The position numbers and the translations under genes were made by a program. 28,838 bases of DNA from an uncultured Veillonella sp. (GTDB lineage Bacteria; Bacillota; Negativicutes; Veillonellales; Veillonellaceae). The DNA is taken from positions 1-28,838 of the forward strand of contig CAKPSA010000007.1 of the NCBI GenBank assembly GCA_934183145.1, read 5' to 3'. Below, piece by piece: positions 16,375-23,065 of the stretch. The notes under the pieces were generated by a model. That model was not told the DNA's origin. It did not search any database and worked only from the letters and a program-made list of their open reading frames with translations. Numbering within the stretch: the stretch's first letter is position 1; the number at the start of each line of letters is the position of its first letter.

Positions 16375-16460
16375 AATCTGTCCTCTCAATGGTATACTAA
16401 TACTAACAGAACTGGATGATAACCATAAAAATACAGATATCACCGAACTACAAACCTAGC

Positions 16461-16479
16461 AGGAATCTATAGAATTCCT
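16461..16479. promoter_or_regulatory. Palindrome between the hydroxylase operon and queG
   Basis: AGGAATCTATAGAATTCCT is a near-perfect 19-bp palindrome: AGGAAT/ATTCCT arms with a TATAG centre. It lies in the 154-bp divergent intergenic region, where a -35 for the plausible queG -10 (TATACT, 16489-16494) would be. Placement suggests an operator acting on one or both genes; the regulator is unknown. Confidence 0.45.
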
Positions 16480-16528
16480 CACGTTTCTTATACTTTTATT
16501 TTACCAATTATTCGCTACTAAATCTACG

Positions 16529-17404
16529 ATGAAAGATATAAATTTACAAGAATTTTGCAAAGAATTACATATTTATGAATTCGGTATAGCTCCTTGGCCC
16601 CTACCAGATATGGCAAAAGACATTTTATATGAAAGCAATCCATGTCCATTTACCGCAGCTGACGTTGAGGAGCGCTTACGGGGAACAACTGAATTTACGC
16701 CTAAAAGCGCTATCGTATGTCTCTTTCCATACTACGTAGAACATAGTGGTCCATTCAATCTATCTCGCTATACATGGGGTACAGATTATCACCTAGTCAT
16801 TAATAAATATTTAGAAAAACTTATTGAAAAATTACAAAAAATGAATACTTCAGCTCAGTTTTCTATACATTGTGACACCTCGCCCCTCGCAGATCGTTAC
16901 ATGGCATACTTAGCGGGCCTTGGTTTCTACGGCAAAAACAATTGTTTCATCAGCCCTAAATGGGGTTCCTATGTTATGATAGGAACAATTTTAACTACCT
17001 TAGAATTTGAGCCAAACACACCGCTCGATCGATCCTGTATGGGATGCAATCGTTGTATTACAGCATGCTTAGGTCAATGTTTAGGGCACGACGAATTTAA
17101 ATATGATACCTGTAAAAGCTACCTAACACAGAAAAAGGGAGATCTTACAAACGAGGAAGAAACCATCATAGGAAAAACACCTCTCGTATTCGGCTGCGAT
17201 GTATGCCAAGAGGTTTGCCCCCATAATCAGAGCATCCCCGCAACGCCTATACCTGAATTTCAAAGAGTAGAACCGTACATAGATATTAACGAACTAGAGT
17301 CCCTAACAAACAAAGAATTCAAAGCTAAGTATGGTAATCGGGCATTCTCGTGGCGAGGGAAAAAAATATTAATGAGAAACCAAAATATTATTGAAGAAAA
17401 ATAG
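16529..17404 (+). CDS. queG: Epoxyqueuosine reductase-like protein, short QueG form
   Basis: 291 residues. It has the QueG architecture without the C-terminal HEAT-like region: a DUF1730 cobalamin-binding part with CDTSPLADRYMAYLAGLGFYGKNNCF (Asp116 matches the catalytic Asp), then two ferredoxin-like cluster motifs, C170-x2-C-x2-C-x3-C (CMGCNRCITAC) and CDVCQEVCP at 223-231. QueG reduces epoxyqueuosine to queuosine in tRNA using cobalamin. The first motif runs into LGQCLG where most QueG proteins have PTGA, leaving an extra cysteine. No clear ribosome site precedes the ATG, although the frame offers no earlier ATG before an in-frame TAG at 16457; a leaderless or weakly initiated mRNA is possible. 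Divergent from the molybdenum hydroxylase operon. Confidence 0.83.
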   Translation: MKDINLQEFCKELHIYEFGIAPWPLPDMAKDILYESNPCPFTAADVEERLRGTTEFTPKSAIVCLFPYYVEHSGPFNLSRYTWGTDYHLVINKYLEKLIEKLQKMNTSAQFSIHCDTSPLADRYMAYLAGLGFYGKNNCFISPKWGSYVMIGTILTTLEFEPNTPLDRSCMGCNRCITACLGQCLGHDEFKYDTCKSYLTQKKGDLTNEEETIIGKTPLVFGCDVCQEVCPHNQSIPATPIPEFQRVEPYIDINELESLTNKEFKAKYGNRAFSWRGKKILMRNQNIIEEK

Positions 17405-17453
17405 ATATTATAATTTGTTTTACTTTATAATATCTTTACAAGCTTTACGAGCT

Positions 17454-17482
17454 TTGACATCTGCTAAGCAAAAACTTATAAT
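17454..17482 (+). promoter_or_regulatory. Perfect consensus sigma-70 promoter
   Basis: TTGACA (17454-17459), a 17-nt spacer, then TATAAT (17477-17482): both hexamers and the spacing match consensus exactly. No protein gene follows on this strand before the terminator at 17597. It is the best promoter I see in the window. Confidence 0.85.
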
Positions 17483-17488
17483 AAAATA

Positions 17489-17627
17489 ACAGAGATAGCT
17501 AGATGCCTAGGAACGTCCAGCTCATCTCTAAAACTTTATTTGAGATGTAAAATGGCTGTGACGTCTATTAAGATGTTATGGCTATTTTTGCAGAATAAAA
17601 AGAGACGACCTCTGGTCGTCTCTTTTT
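17489..17627 (+). ncRNA. Candidate small RNA between queG and yfbR
   Basis: A transcript of about 139 nt is predicted from the consensus promoter to the terminator. It can fold into AGAGAT-AGCT / AGCT-C-ATCTCT (17491-17500 with the ATCTCT ending near 17528), which competes with CATCTC/GAGATG (about 17523-17547). A third hairpin, AAAATGGC/GCTATTTT (one G-U pair), precedes the terminator. A 15-codon frame (MPRNVQLISKTLFEM) starts at about 17503 but has no good ribosome site. I do not recognise it as 6S, SRP RNA, tmRNA or RNase P RNA. Confidence 0.6.
17597..17627. terminator. Strong bidirectional terminator between queG/sRNA and yfbR
   Basis: AAAAAGAGACGACC (17597-17610) and its complement (17614-17627) form a 14-bp perfect stem with a 3-nt TCT loop. 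The T run is on the plus strand and the A run gives one on the minus strand. It can end the small RNA or queG read-through on one side and yfbR (stop at 17634) on the other. Confidence 0.93.
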
Positions 17628-17633
17628 TAATCA

Positions 17634-18224
17634 TTATTTGATTTCGTAGTAGTTTAGTTCATCCAGGCTCTTACCAAGTGCAGGCATATAGGTTTCAAGG
17701 AACATGTCAACTTCTGGCATATTCAATGATTTTAATTTTGACAAGATAGAATCATGTGCTTCTTTAAACTCATCGTTTCCTGCCTTGAGTTCGTTCACGC
17801 ATTTCATATACGCTGAAATAGTATCTGCCGCTTTAACGATGGGCCATTCAGGGCTCTCCTCGGCATCTACAATAAAAGATTTATAGACAGCTTGTAATCG
17901 TTCTGGCAAGGTCGATAACATTTTCTCTTGTGCCAAGGTCTCTACTTCACCATAGAGTTCACGGAGTTTTGGATCAAAATATTTAATCGGTGTTGGCATG
18001 TCGCCCGTAAAAATCTCACTTACTTCATGGTACATAGCAATGACAGCTACCTTATTAATATCTACATTGCCACCAAAGTATTCATTCTTTAGAGCTGCTA
18101 AGTTATGCGCTACCATGGCTACTTCTAAGCTATGCTCTTGAATATTTTCTGTTTCCGTATTGCGCATGAGACTCCATCGATTGATAAAGCGCATGCGTTT
18201 TAAAAATGCAAAAAATGAACTCAT
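17634..18224 (-). CDS. yfbR: 5'-deoxynucleotidase, YfbR-like HD hydrolase
   Basis: 196 residues from the chosen start, like the 199-residue E. coli YfbR. MSSFFAFLKRMRFINRWSLM followed by RNTETENIQEHSLEVAMVAHNLA matches YfbR closely. The HD metal site appears as EHSLEVA with MYHEVSEIFTGDMPTPIKYF and a later KAADTISAYMKCVNEL. Here the motif reads H-E where the family usually has H-D, which may be a conservative change. The family dephosphorylates deoxynucleoside 5'-monophosphates in the cytoplasm. The ATG at 18224 has GGGGGA at normal spacing. A longer frame starts at 18254 inside a 12-bp hairpin and lacks a ribosome site. Confidence 0.9.
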   Translation of the reverse strand: MSSFFAFLKRMRFINRWSLMRNTETENIQEHSLEVAMVAHNLAALKNEYFGGNVDINKVAVIAMYHEVSEIFTGDMPTPIKYFDPKLRELYGEVETLAQEKMLSTLPERLQAVYKSFIVDAEESPEWPIVKAADTISAYMKCVNELKAGNDEFKEAHDSILSKLKSLNMPEVDMFLETYMPALGKSLDELNYYEIK

Positions 18225-18240
18225 ATATCCCCCATTACAT

Positions 18241-18267
18241 AATAGGTCCTGCATGGCAGGACCTATT
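18241..18267. repeat. 12-bp perfect hairpin upstream of yfbR
   Basis: AATAGGTCCTGC (18241-18252), loop ATG, perfect complement 18256-18267. In the minus-strand RNA it lies just before the yfbR ribosome site, with no T run behind it. It could act as a leader hairpin or as a weak terminator for the upstream carboxypeptidase gene. Confidence 0.6.
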
Positions 18268-18340
18268 TTAATACTATTTATTTAACTATGGGACTTAAAT
18301 TATATTAGGTTTACTCAAGATACTTTCTAATCATGCTCAA

Positions 18341-19198
18341 TTAGATTACACCGCGAAGTTTAAAGCCATAATCAAGGAACTGTACCGCTTCATCCCAACG
18401 ATTATCATCGTTAAGCATAACAACAATCATAGTATGACCATTACGTGTAGCTGATGCAATCAAGCATTCCCCTGCCGCATTCGTAAAGCCTGTTTTCAAA
18501 CCATTGGCACCAGGGTATTTGTTGCGAATGAAATGGTTTGTAGTACGGATTGTTTCTGGCGTACGGTTTTGGTAAGGCACCTTATAATAATCATTAGCTA
18601 CTTTATCACGGAACATTTGGTATTTCATACCGTATGCTGCAATCATCGCCAAGTCACGAGCTGTAGAGTGATGGCCCATTTGCGTCAAACCATGAGGATT
18701 TAAGAATACACTATTCTTAGCCCCTGCTTTTGCAGCAACGCGATTCATATCCTTTGCAAAGTTCTCTACAGAGCCACTTACATTTTCCGCCACTACAACA
18801 GCCGCATCATTACCGCTGGCAACCATCATGCCTTCCAGAACGCCTTCCAAGGTAATTTGATCACCAACGCGAACACCAAGATTGGATTCCTCCATACTCG
18901 TTGCATAGCTGCTAATAGTTGCTAGCTCATCAAGTTGTGTACCTTTGAGCTCTAAAGCGGTTAACAAGGTAACCATTTTCGTAGTACTCGCAGGATGCAT
19001 CCATTTATCTGGATTTTTTGCAAATAGAATTTCTTTAGTATCCGCATCAATGAGAACAACCGCCTCACCTACCGTAGATGGTGGCGCAATATACGCCGCA
19101 TGAGACACGCTAGCACCGAGAATAACAGCACCTAGAAAGCCTATCATCAAAATAAGTCGTTTCAAAACCATATTTACATTAGTTGTTAAAGATATCAT
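18341..19198 (-). CDS. D-alanyl-D-alanine carboxypeptidase (S11 family), short form
   Basis: 285 residues. A signal peptide is visible (LKRLILMIGFLGAVILGASVSHA, cleavage near 34-35). The three penicillin-binding motifs are intact: SxxK in HPASTTKM (Ser71, Lys74), SGN at 128-130 and KTG at 235-237. The enzyme trims the terminal D-Ala of peptidoglycan stem peptides in the periplasm. The protein stops about 50 residues after KTG, so it lacks the PBP5 C-terminal beta domain and membrane-anchoring helix found in longer relatives. An internal Met at residue 10 also gives a good signal peptide but has no ribosome site. It begins 24 bp after the mscS stop and is probably co-transcribed with it. Confidence 0.93.
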   Translation of the reverse strand: MISLTTNVNMVLKRLILMIGFLGAVILGASVSHAAYIAPPSTVGEAVVLIDADTKEILFAKNPDKWMHPASTTKMVTLLTALELKGTQLDELATISSYATSMEESNLGVRVGDQITLEGVLEGMMVASGNDAAVVVAENVSGSVENFAKDMNRVAAKAGAKNSVFLNPHGLTQMGHHSTARDLAMIAAYGMKYQMFRDKVANDYYKVPYQNRTPETIRTTNHFIRNKYPGANGLKTGFTNAAGECLIASATRNGHTMIVVMLNDDNRWDEAVQFLDYGFKLRGVI

Positions 19199-19222
19199 TT
19201 ATCTCGCTTTCTACATTATATA

Positions 19223-20152
19223 TTAACTTTCAGGAGTATCATCAATTTCAACATTTGTTGTAGTTGCTTTTTTCTTAGTCCCCTTAATTTCGCCAGTCGA
19301 ATTATCTACATTTTGAAGGTATACAACACGTTGAGGATATGGAATATCAATACCATATTTGTCGAATGCATCTTTCACATCGGACATAATACCATATTGC
19401 ACATCTAAGAAATCCTTTGACTTAACTCGAGCATATGCTGCAATGCGTACAGAGTTATCGCCAAATTCAGCAATACCAATTTCTATAGTTTTAGGATTAA
19501 GAACCCGCTTATCATTTGCAAAAATCTTTTTCAAGATTTTTATGGCTTCATGATGATCGTTGTTATAGCCAATATCAAACATAAATGGGATCACACGCTC
19601 CGTTGTATACGCAATATTAGTTACAGCTTGTGATGTAAGAAGAGAGTTTGGCATGTACACATTCTTTTGGTCTTTTGTAGTAATAACAGTGTACATGAAT
19701 TGAATAGACTTAACACTACCTACTACATCACCAACTTGAATAACATGGCCAGCTCTGAAAGGCTTAAATATAAGAATTAATAAGCCAGATGCCAAGTTAG
19801 AAAGGTTGTTCTGCAACGCCAAGCCAATGCCCAAACCAAAGGCACCAAAGGCAGCTACAAAGGATGTGGTAGGAACACCAACTTGATTTAAGCAGATCAA
19901 GATTAGCCCAACAAGCAATGAATAATTGATGATCTGCGTAATAAAGCTCATAGCCGCAGAATCATAGGATGCTTTAGTCATGATGCGAACTGCAAAAGCT
20001 TTTACCCATTTAATGGCATAACGACCTATCCAAAACATGATGAGCGCTAACAGTATATTACCTGCTTGTGAAAAGAACCAGTCTCGAAACTGAACTAGGA
20101 CATTAGCGTCTTTAAAGACTAGCTCAGAGATTGTACTTAAGATATTTGCCAT
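19223..20152 (-). CDS. mscS: MscS-family mechanosensitive channel
   Basis: 309 residues, close to E. coli MscS. Three hydrophobic helices lie at about 30-50, 72-90 and 94-125. The last is the Gly/Ala-rich pore helix AAFGAFGLGIGLALQNNLSNLASG, a hallmark of the family. A beta domain (GHVIQVGDVVGSVKSI) and a C-terminal alpha/beta domain follow. The charged tail (KGTKKKATTTNVEIDD) is longer than in the E. coli protein. The channel releases osmolytes on hypo-osmotic shock. GGAGG lies 7 nt before the ATG. Divergent from cbiZ. Confidence 0.95.
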   Translation of the reverse strand: MANILSTISELVFKDANVLVQFRDWFFSQAGNILLALIMFWIGRYAIKWVKAFAVRIMTKASYDSAAMSFITQIINYSLLVGLILICLNQVGVPTTSFVAAFGAFGLGIGLALQNNLSNLASGLLILIFKPFRAGHVIQVGDVVGSVKSIQFMYTVITTKDQKNVYMPNSLLTSQAVTNIAYTTERVIPFMFDIGYNNDHHEAIKILKKIFANDKRVLNPKTIEIGIAEFGDNSVRIAAYARVKSKDFLDVQYGIMSDVKDAFDKYGIDIPYPQRVVYLQNVDNSTGEIKGTKKKATTTNVEIDDTPES

Positions 20153-20238
20153 AGTAAACCTCCATGGTACGCATTTATAAAATAACGCTCTACACGCTAC
20201 AAATACTACTATTAAGATATAGTAACAGTATCCATATA

Positions 20239-20308
20239 TGCTATAATTTTACATATGCATTTACAAAATGATAGTAAAGTTATTATATCGTTATATGACA
20301 TATATAAC
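20239..20308 (+). promoter_or_regulatory. Extended -10 promoter and leader of cbiZ
   Basis: TGCTATAAT (20239-20247) is an extended -10; no -35 is clear. A small inverted repeat GTTATAT/ATATAAC lies at 20290-20308 in the leader. I looked for a cobalamin riboswitch here and found no B12-box. Confidence 0.5.
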
Positions 20309-20331
20309 AATCTAAATCTAGGGAGACTTAT

Positions 20332-21108
20332 ATGTTTAACAATCCATATGAAGCACCACAAGAGCTTGCCACGGGAGGTCACGTAACGAAAGAGTTGAAC
20401 TCCGTTACCGTACACTTCGATGATATACATTATTCCTTATCTAGTGGTCAACTCAATGGCGGGTATCACCATACTTTGTCCGTACGAAACCAACAATTAA
20501 TCTATCAAATTGAAACAGAAAAAGATTTGCCTGGCGGCTCTGTAGCAAATTATTTAGCACAAGAATTTGAGCATATAGATACGCCCGTTCATTTTAGTAC
20601 AGCACTACTCACATCTGCCACAATGAATCTTCACGCATACGCTAAGGTCGAAGAACATGATACGATTGTAGAGACTATCGTTACTGCTGGCTATGAAAAA
20701 ACAGCCCATCGTGCAGGCACAGGCTATTGCTACGAAGAGCGAGATGGCAGTTTCATAGTACCTGGTACCATCAACATTCTTGTCTTTACAAACAAGGCCT
20801 TAACAGATAGTGCTATGGTGAAAGCCATCATGACAATTACAGAGGCTAAAACAGCAGCCCTTCAAGATTGGGGTGTTGAAAGTGTACGACTCTATCCATT
20901 TATTAATGAAGATATCCCTGATGCAATAACAAAAGAGCGCAAGACTTCTGCAACAGGTACCTCTACAGATGGTGTAGTTCTCACTATCGATACAAATGGT
21001 GATGTGTTAACAGATGCAGGCTCCTTCTCCCTATTCGGGGATACATTAGCTAAAGCAGTGTATATAGGTATACAACGGGCCTTAGAAAATGCTATTGGCG
21101 CCGAATAA
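20332..21108 (+). CDS. cbiZ: Adenosylcobinamide amidohydrolase
   Basis: 258 residues matching the CbiZ/CobZ family: STALLTSATMNLHAYAKVEEHD, TIVETIVTAGYEK near 112-124, then GTINILVFTNKALTDSAMVKAIMTITEAKTAAL, the family core, and the late ATGTSTDGVVL motif and LFGDTLAKAVYIGIQRAL helix. The enzyme cleaves the aminopropanol side chain of adenosylcobinamide to give adenosylcobyric acid, letting cells salvage incomplete corrinoids. This fits a B12 user; queG in this window is also cobalamin-dependent. GGGAGA precedes the ATG. Single-gene unit. Confidence 0.87.
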   Translation: MFNNPYEAPQELATGGHVTKELNSVTVHFDDIHYSLSSGQLNGGYHHTLSVRNQQLIYQIETEKDLPGGSVANYLAQEFEHIDTPVHFSTALLTSATMNLHAYAKVEEHDTIVETIVTAGYEKTAHRAGTGYCYEERDGSFIVPGTINILVFTNKALTDSAMVKAIMTITEAKTAALQDWGVESVRLYPFINEDIPDAITKERKTSATGTSTDGVVLTIDTNGDVLTDAGSFSLFGDTLAKAVYIGIQRALENAIGAE

Positions 21109-21136
21109 AAAAATACGCATCCTAGGCGAAATAAAA

Positions 21137-21170
21137 AACCGCACATCCTAGGCGATCGGGATGTGCGGTT
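21137..21170 (-). terminator. Terminator for the pncB-nadE-asparaginase operon
   Basis: AACCGCACATCC (21137-21148) pairs perfectly with 21159-21170. The T run (TTTTTTATTT) follows on the minus strand. It lies closer to cbiZ than the plus-strand terminator does, so the two convergent units end past each other. A near-copy of its loop motif, CATCCTAGGCGA, lies just upstream (about 21119-21130). Confidence 0.8.
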
Positions 21171-21225
21171 CATTGTATATAAAACTGTTACATACAGTAT
21201 AATATTTGAAAATGAATATCAAATT

Positions 21226-21256
21226 AAGATTTGAGAGTTTTTCTCAAATCTTTTTT
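21226..21256 (+). terminator. Terminator downstream of cbiZ
   Basis: AAGATTTGAGA (21226-21236) and TCTCAAATCTT (21242-21252) form an 11-bp stem with a 5-nt loop, followed by TTTTATTTTTC on the plus strand. The minus strand also has a short AT tail, so it may serve both directions. Confidence 0.85.
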
Positions 21257-21266
21257 ATTTTTCTAA

Positions 21267-22244
21267 TTAATACTCATAGAAGAACTGTTGTAACTTTTTA
21301 AGACTTTTAGTTTTTGTAAGACCAAGCATCAATAAAATACGAGCTTTTTGTGGACTCAATGTATCACTTACAAGATAGCCTGCTAGTGCATCTTGTGGTA
21401 CAGCAGATACCATGCCACTGCCTGTACGAGAGGCGCGTACAGTTGGAAAGGCTGTATTTTGTGTTATTTGACGTACATTTTGAGGAATTGTGCCATGCCC
21501 TAACCCCGTCAAGATAAGCCCATCAGGGTTAGTCGCCACTACACTCATCGGTACCATATCATCCATACCACCATAGCAAGTCAAAATGACTACACGAGGC
21601 AATTCTTTTAAATCATGTACATCAAAGACAGATTCTTTCGTATGACGACGAGTAGATGCTTTATAATAATGAGCCACTCCATCTTGTACAATACCAAGAT
21701 GACCTACTAATGGACTATCGAAGGTTGCTACATTCGTTGTATTCCGCTTAGAAACATCCCGTGCTCCATCAACATAGCCATTTAGAACAACAAGTACACC
21801 TTTACCTATAGATTCTGGCGTTCTCGCCACTTGAATCGCTTGTAATAGATTAATCGGACCATCTGCACTGATTGCCCCAGCAGGTCGCATAGAACCAGTG
21901 ATAACGATAGGCTTATCTGTATGCACAGTAAGATTAAGGAAATAGGCTGTTTCTTCCATACTATCTGTACCATGAGTGATAACAACACCGCCTATATCCT
22001 CTTGATCAACTAATTTTTGTACTAACTTGGCTAAATCCAACCAATGCTGGACAGTAATATCGGAACTTTCAATATTACTAAACTGAGTATATGTATATGG
22101 ACCATATGGTTCTGTGCCAGGTACAGAATCTAGAATCTCATTGAGACCCAACACACCTGCAGTATAGCCAGTCAAATCTGTATCGGATGCGCCTTGTCCA
22201 GCAATCGTACCACCCGTACCAATCAAAGCTATTTTTGTCTCCAT
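21267..22244 (-). CDS. ansA: L-asparaginase
   Basis: 325 residues. Both threonine-containing active-site motifs are intact: ALIGTGGTIAG with Thr13 as the nucleophile, and VVITHGTDSMEETA at about 87-100. Conserved PIVITGSMRPAGAISADGP follows near 112-130. No signal peptide, so the enzyme is cytoplasmic. It hydrolyses asparagine to aspartate and ammonia. GGAGG precedes the ATG. It is the third gene of a unit with pncB and nadE, starting 45 bp after nadE. Since this NadE is the ammonia-using form, the asparaginase may supply its substrate; that is inferred from position. Confidence 0.93.
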   Translation of the reverse strand: METKIALIGTGGTIAGQGASDTDLTGYTAGVLGLNEILDSVPGTEPYGPYTYTQFSNIESSDITVQHWLDLAKLVQKLVDQEDIGGVVITHGTDSMEETAYFLNLTVHTDKPIVITGSMRPAGAISADGPINLLQAIQVARTPESIGKGVLVVLNGYVDGARDVSKRNTTNVATFDSPLVGHLGIVQDGVAHYYKASTRRHTKESVFDVHDLKELPRVVILTCYGGMDDMVPMSVVATNPDGLILTGLGHGTIPQNVRQITQNTAFPTVRASRTGSGMVSAVPQDALAGYLVSDTLSPQKARILLMLGLTKTKSLKKLQQFFYEY

Positions 22245-22289
22245 ATTTCCTCCATCATAAAATACATAAAATAGTGAATCATTTGTTAA

Positions 22290-23057
22290 TTAACGTTGAG
22301 GCTGAAAAGAAGGCATCAATTCTAGTTTATGCTTATTAATTCGGTTCAAATGATCGATACGTTCTTTTGTCTCTAAATTGTCAATCTGACCGGTCCTAAT
22401 ATAACGATCCAGCACTGCATAGGTAAAACCTAATTTATCTTCATCAGATTGACCACTAAGGCCATCACTAGGCGTTTTATCTACAAGATATTTAGGAATA
22501 TCTAGGAGTCGACCAATTTGACGCACCTCTTCTACAACAAGATTAGCGAGCGGACTAAAATCCCCTGCACTATCGCCATATTTTGTAGAATACCCTACAT
22601 AATCTTCAGACCCATTACATGTATTAGCCACCCGTGCACCATTTGGCAAATTTTGCCCCACTGCATATAACGTAGCCATACGAAGGCGCGGTGGTGTATT
22701 TATAGCTGCATCCTTAGATATATCAGCTCTACCGGTAACAGCTTCATAACCTTCGCCTTGAATGATGGCATTTGTTAAGGCTGTATACGCAGCCCCTATG
22801 TTCACAATAATATGAGGAATACCTAAGTGATTGACAACGGCTTTAGCATCATCAATATCAGATTGAACGCCGTTTGGCATGAGCACTCCCACTACGCGTT
22901 CTGACCCAAGGGCTTCTTTACAAAGGGCCGCCACAATTGTGGAATCCTTACCACCTGAAATACCTACTACGGCGCTACAACTAGGCCCATTTTGACTAAA
23001 ATAGTCTCGAATCCATTGAATGAGAGCCTCTTTTGTAGCTTGTGGATTGTCTAACAT
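22290..23057 (-). CDS. nadE: NH3-dependent NAD+ synthetase
   Basis: 255 residues, the length of the single-domain ammonia-dependent enzyme, with no N-terminal glutaminase domain. The PP-loop SGGKDS at 34-39 (VVGISGGKDSTIVAALCKEAL) binds ATP. ANTCNGSEDYVGYSTKYGDSAGDFSPLANL carries the conserved NaAD/ATP contacts, and KTPSDGLSGQSDEDKLGFTY is typical of NadE. It amidates nicotinate adenine dinucleotide to NAD+. AGGAGGG precedes the ATG, 8 bp after the pncB stop. Confidence 0.97.
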   Translation of the reverse strand: MLDNPQATKEALIQWIRDYFSQNGPSCSAVVGISGGKDSTIVAALCKEALGSERVVGVLMPNGVQSDIDDAKAVVNHLGIPHIIVNIGAAYTALTNAIIQGEGYEAVTGRADISKDAAINTPPRLRMATLYAVGQNLPNGARVANTCNGSEDYVGYSTKYGDSAGDFSPLANLVVEEVRQIGRLLDIPKYLVDKTPSDGLSGQSDEDKLGFTYAVLDRYIRTGQIDNLETKERIDHLNRINKHKLELMPSFQPQR

Positions 23058-23065
23058 AAGCCCTC

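Noticed and set aside
16375..16443. Upstream extension of the FAD subunit (23 residues)
   Set aside because: The internal ATG at 16374 has AGAGGA and fits the family N-terminus; the extension would overlap the operon promoter.
16375..16528. Moco riboswitch upstream of the hydroxylase operon
   Set aside because: The leader is only about 100 nt with no recognisable multi-stem arrangement; only the 19-bp palindrome stands out.
20153..20331. Cobalamin riboswitch upstream of cbiZ
   Set aside because: The gene is a corrinoid salvage gene, but the leader is AT-rich and lacks the B12-box and the stems of that class.
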